Assembly: GCA_003150515.1 (NCBI GenBank)
Contig: QALW01000019.1
Coordinates: 1 to 26,184 of the forward strand
Source: Selenomonadales bacterium
Lineage (GTDB): Bacteria > Bacillota > Clostridia > Christensenellales > QALW01
DNA length: 26,184 bases
Reading direction: 5' to 3'
Shown piece by piece: positions 21,870-26,184 of this stretch. The translations under genes were made by a program, and so were the position numbers. Each line of letters starts with the position of its first letter. The first letter of the stretch is position 1. The notes under the pieces are model-generated. The model saw nothing but the letters and a program-made list of their open reading frames with translations. It was not told the DNA's origin and made no database searches.

Positions 21870-23243
21870 TTATTCATTTGCCTGCTGGGCATTCTGAGCA
21901 TTCTGCATTTTAAGCCGCCGAAATTCTTTTTTGAATTTCAGCATAACGATAACGGCCAGCACGCCGGCCAGCACGGCGGTTACGGCCGAATTCAGCCAGA
22001 GCCCGGTAAGCTTGAAGGGCCATAAAGCAAGAAGCAGGATTACCGGGAATATAAGAGCGGTAGAAACTGAAATTATGGAGGCGGGCAGCGGCTTATCCAC
22101 GGCTATCATAAAGCTTTGAGTGGCGAATGAGAACCAGCGCGTTATATATGTCAGACTGAATAGCTGCAGGGCCGCGGCGGCAGTAGTTAAAAAGCTTTGA
22201 TCCAGCTCCTGAATAAATAACGAGCATAATTGCGCCGGAAAAGCAAGCATTATGGCGGCTGCCAGGACGGAAACAACGGCGCTGGCCGTAAAGCAGCATT
22301 TTTCTATCGCTTTGACTCGCCCGTAATTGCCCGCGCCCCAGTTATAGCCTACCGCCGGCTGCAAGGAATCGCATACCCCGTATAAGATGGGCTGGACAAT
22401 CTCTCCAAGATACATCAGTATTCCGTATATGGAAACAGCGGGCTCTCCGCCCATGCGTAAAAGCACGGCGTTCATAAGAATGGCGGTAATGCGCCCGGCG
22501 ATATTATTCAGGAAATTTGGGCTTCCGCAGGTAATAATCTGCTTTACCAGCCCAAAAGTAAATTTAGGCCTGCAAAAACGAAGCTGCAGTTTTTTTCTTA
22601 AAAACGGATAAAGGGCCAGCAAAGCGCATAAAAGCATTCCTGTGCATGTAGCCAGAGCCGCGCCCCAGATTCCCCATTTAAATATAAATAAAAAGGTGAA
22701 TTCCAAGGCTGCGCCTATTACTGCCATGAGTATATTAAGCGCAAGGCTGCGCTTTATTTTTCCGCATATGCGCAGATAGTTGTCCATAGCGAAAACTATG
22801 GTTGTAACAGGCGAGCAAATTGCGTATACTCGCATATATTGCACCGCCATATCGGCCAATTCGCCCTCAGCGCCCAGCATGCCTATAAGAGCGGGCGCCG
22901 CAGCGTAAAGCGCGCCCCCTACAAGCGCGCCGGCCAATACAATCATGAGACAGGCGCAGGAAAATATATTGTTGGCCGCGTCCTCCTCTTTTTTGCCCAG
23001 GCTGATAGCTATGGGCACGGCCGAGCCCAGGCCGATTAAATCGGCCAGGGAAAAATTTATGACTACGAAAGGAAAAGCCAGATTAAGCGCCGCAAAGGCG
23101 GTCTCGCCAAGGATGCGGCCTACGAATATTCCGTCCAGCAGTCCGTAAAGCGCTGAAGCCAGCATGCTCAGGGCGCCGGGGATTGCCGCTATAAAGAATA
23201 ATTTGACGGGCGCAGTTTTTGCAAAAAGAGTCTTTGAGCTCAT
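21870..23243 (-). CDS. MATE-family multidrug/cation antiporter
   Basis: A 457-residue polytopic membrane protein with about 12 predicted transmembrane segments in two related halves, as in MATE exporters, which expel cationic drugs or metabolites using Na+ or H+ gradients. Family-typical features include GALSMLASALYGLLDGIFVGR at the N-terminus and the repeated half-site near QPAVGYNWGAGNYGR. The start overlaps the upstream marR stop by four bases (ATGA), showing translational coupling, with AAGGAT as its binding site. The substrate is unknown. Regulation is expected to follow the MarR repressor in the same operon. The C-terminus ends in a short polar, Asn/Gln-rich tail. Confidence 0.92.
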   Translation of the reverse strand: MSSKTLFAKTAPVKLFFIAAIPGALSMLASALYGLLDGIFVGRILGETAFAALNLAFPFVVINFSLADLIGLGSAVPIAISLGKKEEDAANNIFSCACLMIVLAGALVGGALYAAAPALIGMLGAEGELADMAVQYMRVYAICSPVTTIVFAMDNYLRICGKIKRSLALNILMAVIGAALEFTFLFIFKWGIWGAALATCTGMLLCALLALYPFLRKKLQLRFCRPKFTFGLVKQIITCGSPNFLNNIAGRITAILMNAVLLRMGGEPAVSIYGILMYLGEIVQPILYGVCDSLQPAVGYNWGAGNYGRVKAIEKCCFTASAVVSVLAAAIMLAFPAQLCSLFIQELDQSFLTTAAAALQLFSLTYITRWFSFATQSFMIAVDKPLPASIISVSTALIFPVILLLALWPFKLTGLWLNSAVTAVLAGVLAVIVMLKFKKEFRRLKMQNAQNAQQANE

Positions 23244-23704
23244 AAATCCTTCTCCCTGTCTGAATTAACCTCTTGCTGACTGAAGCCTTTTTGAAGCTGA
23301 GAGGCAAAAGCCTCCATGGCCGATATAAATTGGCTTGAAAAGCTTTTGAGAGTCTCAGTCATCGCGCTTTGCTCCGCGCGGTATATCTCGGCGCAGAGCT
23401 TTTGAACATATCTGCGGCCTTCGGGCGTGATTACTATTATTTTTTCTTTGGAATGCTCTTCGTTTTTCAGAGTTATAAGATCGTTTTTGACGTATTCCTT
23501 TACTATGGTATTCATAGTAGTCCGCGGAATGAGCCATTGCTCGCAAAGCTGTTTCTGCGAATGAGGCTCTCCGTCATCCAGCGCGTAAAGCAGAGAAAGA
23601 GCGTTGCCCTTTATTCCGAGCTTTTTTGCCTCTTGATAATAAAGGCCGTCTATTTTGTTGACAGCTATAATAAGACGCCGGATTTCTTTTTGGATATGTT
23701 CCAT
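23240..23704 (-). CDS. MarR-family transcriptional regulator
   Basis: A 154-residue dimeric winged-helix regulator. Helices at both ends (about 1-28 and 115-150) would form the dimer interface. The DNA-binding part (about 30-105) includes SQKQLCEQWLIPRTTMNTIV as the helix-turn-helix and ITLKNEEHSKEKIIVITPEG as the wing. GGAGAG lies 7 bases upstream of the ATG. It is the first gene of a two-gene operon with the MATE exporter, a common ligand-responsive repressor and pump pairing. A palindrome inside its own promoter (see 23795-23823) makes autorepression very likely. The inducer cannot be predicted. Confidence 0.92.
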   Translation of the reverse strand: MEHIQKEIRRLIIAVNKIDGLYYQEAKKLGIKGNALSLLYALDDGEPHSQKQLCEQWLIPRTTMNTIVKEYVKNDLITLKNEEHSKEKIIVITPEGRRYVQKLCAEIYRAEQSAMTETLKSFSSQFISAMEAFASQLQKGFSQQEVNSDREKDL

Positions 23705-23794
23705 ATAATCTCTCCAATTATAAAGCCGAAGCGTTAATTTTTGCGCGCGCAGAATTTTTCAGGCGCCTGTTTGGGCGGCGGGCTGTGAAAAATA

Positions 23795-23823
23795 ATTATA
23801 ATACGGATTCGTATTAAAGTCAA
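23795..23823 (-). promoter_or_regulatory. marR-MATE promoter with operator in the spacer
   Basis: Minus-strand TTGACT (23818-23823), exact 17-base spacer, TATAAT (23795-23800). The spacer is nearly filled by a perfect palindrome TAATACG-N4-CGTATTA (23799-23816), which also covers part of the -10. A dimer bound there would block RNA polymerase. This is the expected layout for MarR autorepression. Confidence 0.85.
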
Positions 23824-23845
23824 CAATTTAATCAAATATTATTGC

Positions 23846-23874
23846 TTGCCTGGCGGGGCGGGCAATGATATAAT
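23846..23874 (+). promoter_or_regulatory. promoter of the DUF3267 gene
   Basis: TTGCCT (23846-23851), 17-base spacer, and TATAAT (23869-23874) preceded by TGn (extended -10). It points away from the marR promoter, 45 bases from the operator. The leader of about 120 bases holds short stems (GCGGA/TCCGC) but no riboswitch that I recognise. Confidence 0.65.
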
Positions 23875-24002
23875 TATTAATACGCGCGGCATGGATATAT
23901 AGCCGGAGCGGAGCAAATTCCGCGTTTGACGCCTGTCGGAGCCGGATATTCCAGAGCAGGCTGTCCATTCTCCAAAGGGAAATTTCTCATAGGAGGCAGG
24001 GA

Positions 24003-24587
24003 ATGAAAAAAGATGTTCTTAATTTGCCGGACCATTATATTTCGCAGGCAGTTATAGATTTAAAAAAGAATAAAAAACAGGCTTTGGGCGTTAATTTATG
24101 CGCTCTTATAATTGCCGCGGTTATGGTGCTTGTCGCCGTTAAATTTGTGCCTCTAAAAAGCGCGTATGCGGGCGCCAGCTTAGGAATGGTAAAGCTGGGC
24201 GTGATTATTGCCGGCATGGTGGCTTATATAATTTTGCATGAACTGGTACACGGGTTTTTATTTTGGGCTTTCAGCGGGCAAAAGCCTTTTTATGGTTTTA
24301 CGGGATTATATGCCTACGCTGGGAGCAGCGCTTATTATTGCCGAAGTCATTATATAATCATAGGGCTTGCGCCTGTTGTCGGCTGGGGACTTGTGCTGGG
24401 AATTATTAATTATTTGGTGCCGTACGACTGGTTTTGGGTGGTATTTATAATTCAGGTTATAAATATTTCAGGCGCGGCGGGGGATATATATGTGTTTTTT
24501 CGGCTGCTTAGCATAAAGGGAGAGCTTCTTATAAAGGACGACGGCACATCTATGGAGATTTATAAAAGGAATGAATCTGGAAAATAG
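24003..24587 (+). CDS. DUF3267 family membrane protein (putative zincin metalloprotease)
   Basis: A 194-residue membrane protein with about four or five hydrophobic segments. The HELVH motif (79-83, HExxH) lies in a transmembrane segment, as in intramembrane or membrane-associated zinc peptidases. Downstream GLAPVVGW and NISGAAGDIYVF match the DUF3267 pattern, the latter supplying an Asp that could be a third ligand. Peptidase activity is not proven for this family, as far as I know. GGAGG stands 8 bases upstream of the ATG. It is monocistronic, divergent from marR-MATE and convergent with serS. No link to either neighbour is evident. Confidence 0.82.
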   Translation: MKKDVLNLPDHYISQAVIDLKKNKKQALGVNLCALIIAAVMVLVAVKFVPLKSAYAGASLGMVKLGVIIAGMVAYIILHELVHGFLFWAFSGQKPFYGFTGLYAYAGSSAYYCRSHYIIIGLAPVVGWGLVLGIINYLVPYDWFWVVFIIQVINISGAAGDIYVFFRLLSIKGELLIKDDGTSMEIYKRNESGK

Positions 24588-24608
24588 TAAAATATGAATT
24601 AATATAAG

Positions 24609-24654
24609 AAAAGGCTCCGCGCAAATTTTTGTTTTGCCCGGAGCTTTAATTTTA
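24609..24654. terminator. bidirectional terminator between DUF3267 gene and serS
   Basis: GCTCCG (24614-24619) pairs with CGGAGC (24639-24644), extended by GCAAA/TTTGC inside. A T-rich tract follows on the plus strand (TTTAATTTT) and CTTTTC on the minus strand, suited to convergent genes. Confidence 0.75.
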
Positions 24655-24680
24655 TACAAAATTATTTTCAGCAAACGCGC

Positions 24681-25976
24681 CTATTTTTGCAGCAGCCTGC
24701 TTTTGCCTCCCATATAGGGCTGCAAGGGCGCGGGTATGCGCAGACTGTATTTTTGACCGTCATATTCAAGATTATTTTCCAGCAGCGCTATAAGCATGCG
24801 CGGGGGCGCTACGGCAGTATTGTTGAGAGTATGGGCGAGATATTTTTTGCCGTCCGCTCCTTTTATGCGTATGCCCAGCCTGCGCGCCTGAGCGTCTCCT
24901 AAATTGGAGCAGGAGCAGACTTCAAAATATTTTTGCTGCTTGGGAGACCAAGCTTCAACATCGTATGATTTTACTTTTAAATCGGCTAAATCCCCGGTGC
25001 AGCATTCAATGGTACGGACGGGAATATCCATGGAACGGAAAAGCTCTACGCTGTAGCTCCAAAGCTTGTTAAACCATTCGGCGCTTTCCTCTGGCCGGCA
25101 TATGACTATCATCTCCTGCTTTTCAAACTGATGAATGCGGTAAATGCCCCGTTCCTCTATTCCGTGCGCGCCTTTTTCTTTTCGGAAGCAGGGAGAATAG
25201 CTGGTAAGGGTGAGAGGGAGTTCACTTTCAGGAGTTATGGTATCTATAAATTTGCCTATCATGGAATGTTCGCTGGTACCTATAAGATATAAATCCTCTC
25301 CCTCTATTTTATACATCATGGCGTCCATTTCCTCAAAGCTCATAACTCCTGAAACGACGCCGCTGCGAATCATGAAGGGCGGTATGCAGTAAACAAAGCC
25401 TTTGTCAATCATAAAATCCCGGGCGTAAGACAGAACGGCGCTGTGCAGCCGGGCTATATCGCCCATCAGATAATAAAAGCCTTCGCCGGCTACCTTTCCG
25501 GCGGATTCTTTATCTATTCCATTAAATTTAGCCATTATGTCGGTATGATAAGGAATGTTAAAATCGGGATTGGTTTTTTCCCCGTACTGGCAGACCTCCA
25601 CGTTATCTTCATCAGATTTGCCTACTGGCACTGAGGGATCTACCATATTAGGAAGCTTGAGCATTATATCATTAAGCTGCTGCTGGAGAGAGGATTCGTT
25701 TTGCGCAAGCTGATTGAGTTCTTCTGCCTGCGCAGCTACCTGCGTTTTAAGGGCTTCGGCTTCAACTTTATCTCCCTTGGCCATAAGAACGCCTATATTT
25801 TTGCTTAGCTTGTTGCGGTTGGCGCGCAATTCGTCCGCACGGCGGCCTATTTCACAGCGCTGCTCATAAAGGGCTACGGCTTGGTCTACCAGAGGGAGTA
25901 AGTGTTCTTTATATTTCTTTTGAATGTTTTCTTTTACGGCCTGAGGGTTTTCTTTAACGAATTTTATGTCCAGCAT
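24681..25976 (-). CDS. serS: serine--tRNA ligase, divergent clostridial type
   Basis: A 431-residue class II aminoacyl-tRNA synthetase that charges tRNA-Ser with serine. Residues 1-105 form the long antiparallel coiled coil that holds the tRNA long arm. Motif 2 is PCFRKEKGAHGIEERGIYR...HQF. Motif 3 is HTLNNTAVAPPRMLIALLEN, in place of the HTLNGSGLAxGR of the usual bacterial form, so it belongs to a divergent clade that I associate with Clostridia. All motif arginines are present, and it should be active. AGGAGA lies about 8 bases upstream. The leader is only about 40 bases, too short for a T-box. Confidence 0.95.
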   Translation of the reverse strand: MLDIKFVKENPQAVKENIQKKYKEHLLPLVDQAVALYEQRCEIGRRADELRANRNKLSKNIGVLMAKGDKVEAEALKTQVAAQAEELNQLAQNESSLQQQLNDIMLKLPNMVDPSVPVGKSDEDNVEVCQYGEKTNPDFNIPYHTDIMAKFNGIDKESAGKVAGEGFYYLMGDIARLHSAVLSYARDFMIDKGFVYCIPPFMIRSGVVSGVMSFEEMDAMMYKIEGEDLYLIGTSEHSMIGKFIDTITPESELPLTLTSYSPCFRKEKGAHGIEERGIYRIHQFEKQEMIVICRPEESAEWFNKLWSYSVELFRSMDIPVRTIECCTGDLADLKVKSYDVEAWSPKQQKYFEVCSCSNLGDAQARRLGIRIKGADGKKYLAHTLNNTAVAPPRMLIALLENNLEYDGQKYSLRIPAPLQPYMGGKSRLLQK

Positions 25977-26025
25977 GCCTTTTTCTCCTGTTTATAAGCT
26001 TAATATGGATAAATGCTTTTAAGGT

Positions 26026-26054
26026 ATTTTAATCAACTAATAAGGTTTTGTCAA
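26026..26054 (-). promoter_or_regulatory. sigma-A promoter of serS
   Basis: Minus-strand TTGACA (26049-26054), a perfect -35, 17-base spacer, TAAAAT (26026-26031). Transcription would start near 26019. The remaining 26055-26184 is GC-rich, then purine-rich, with only a 5-bp hairpin (TGGCG/CGCCA); I see no gene in it. Confidence 0.85.
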
Positions 26055-26184
26055 TGTTTATATGGCGGGAAACGCCAGCGCCGGGGAGAGCGCCGCGCGG
26101 CGGGCGGGCAATATAAATGGGCGCGGAGAAGAATTAAGGGAGAAGGATAAATAAAAGGGGAGGAGAAAAGCAGGGAGAAAAAAG

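Noticed and set aside
25977..26184. T-box leader upstream of serS
   Set aside because: A clear TTGACA-17-TAAAAT promoter leaves only about 42 bases of leader, with no T-box sequence or terminator.
1..26184. tRNA or rRNA genes
   Set aside because: I saw no CCA-ended cloverleaf with a T-arm GTTCGA motif and no conserved rRNA segments; the cloverleaves in B and C lack tRNA signatures.
26100..26184. Purine-rich right edge as repeated ribosome binding sites or the start of a gene
   Set aside because: Several GGAG motifs occur, but no start codon with an open frame follows before the window ends.

Overview
The window looks like a chromosomal segment of an uncultured or gut-type clostridial Firmicute. 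The evidence is AGGAGG-type ribosome binding sites with several TTG starts, clear sigma-A promoters (for example TTGATA-17-TATAAT), and the Firmicute gene order rbgA, rnhB, yraN, comM (yifB), dprA, topA. HflX and SerRS are also of the long or divergent clostridial types. There is no rRNA, tRNA, CRISPR array, prophage or transposase. The left edge (1-277) is a non-autonomous inverted-repeat element. If the window is a whole contig, the assembly may have broken at this repeat.

Layout. 1-277: MITE-like element with 27-bp terminal inverted repeats. 275-2672 (minus): hflX, with an N-terminal JAB/MPN-like domain, followed by a ThyX-like gene. 3049-6388: two paralogous exported, C-terminally anchored proteins, facing each other around a PfkB sugar kinase. 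6556-9033: GH38 alpha-mannosidase. 9575-19489 or 21610 (plus): rbgA, an rnhB-yraN fusion, a 1487-residue protein carrying two GT-C glycosyltransferase units plus extracytoplasmic carbohydrate-binding-like domains, gtrA, comM, dprA, topA. 21870-23704 (minus): marR-MATE operon with an operator inside its promoter. 24003-24587: DUF3267 zincin-like membrane protein. 24681-25976 (minus): serS.

How the genes fit together. The GT39-like double glycosyltransferase and GtrA form a plausible polyprenyl-phosphate-sugar glycosylation module placed inside a conserved nucleic-acid maintenance cluster. The PfkB kinase, the cytoplasmic GH38 enzyme and the two surface proteins next door suggest mannose or mannoside handling. 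This is inference from families and proximity.

The most unusual content is non-coding. Three intergenic regions (about 4286-4425, 9081-9409 and 21631-21862) carry related modular arrays of nearly perfect GC-rich hairpins. Two of them contain a cloverleaf or four-way junction with almost no unpaired bases. Hairpin order is conserved while most stem sequences differ between copies. Elements A and B share a nearly identical segment of about 46 bp in opposite orientation. This family is the best candidate for something undescribed.
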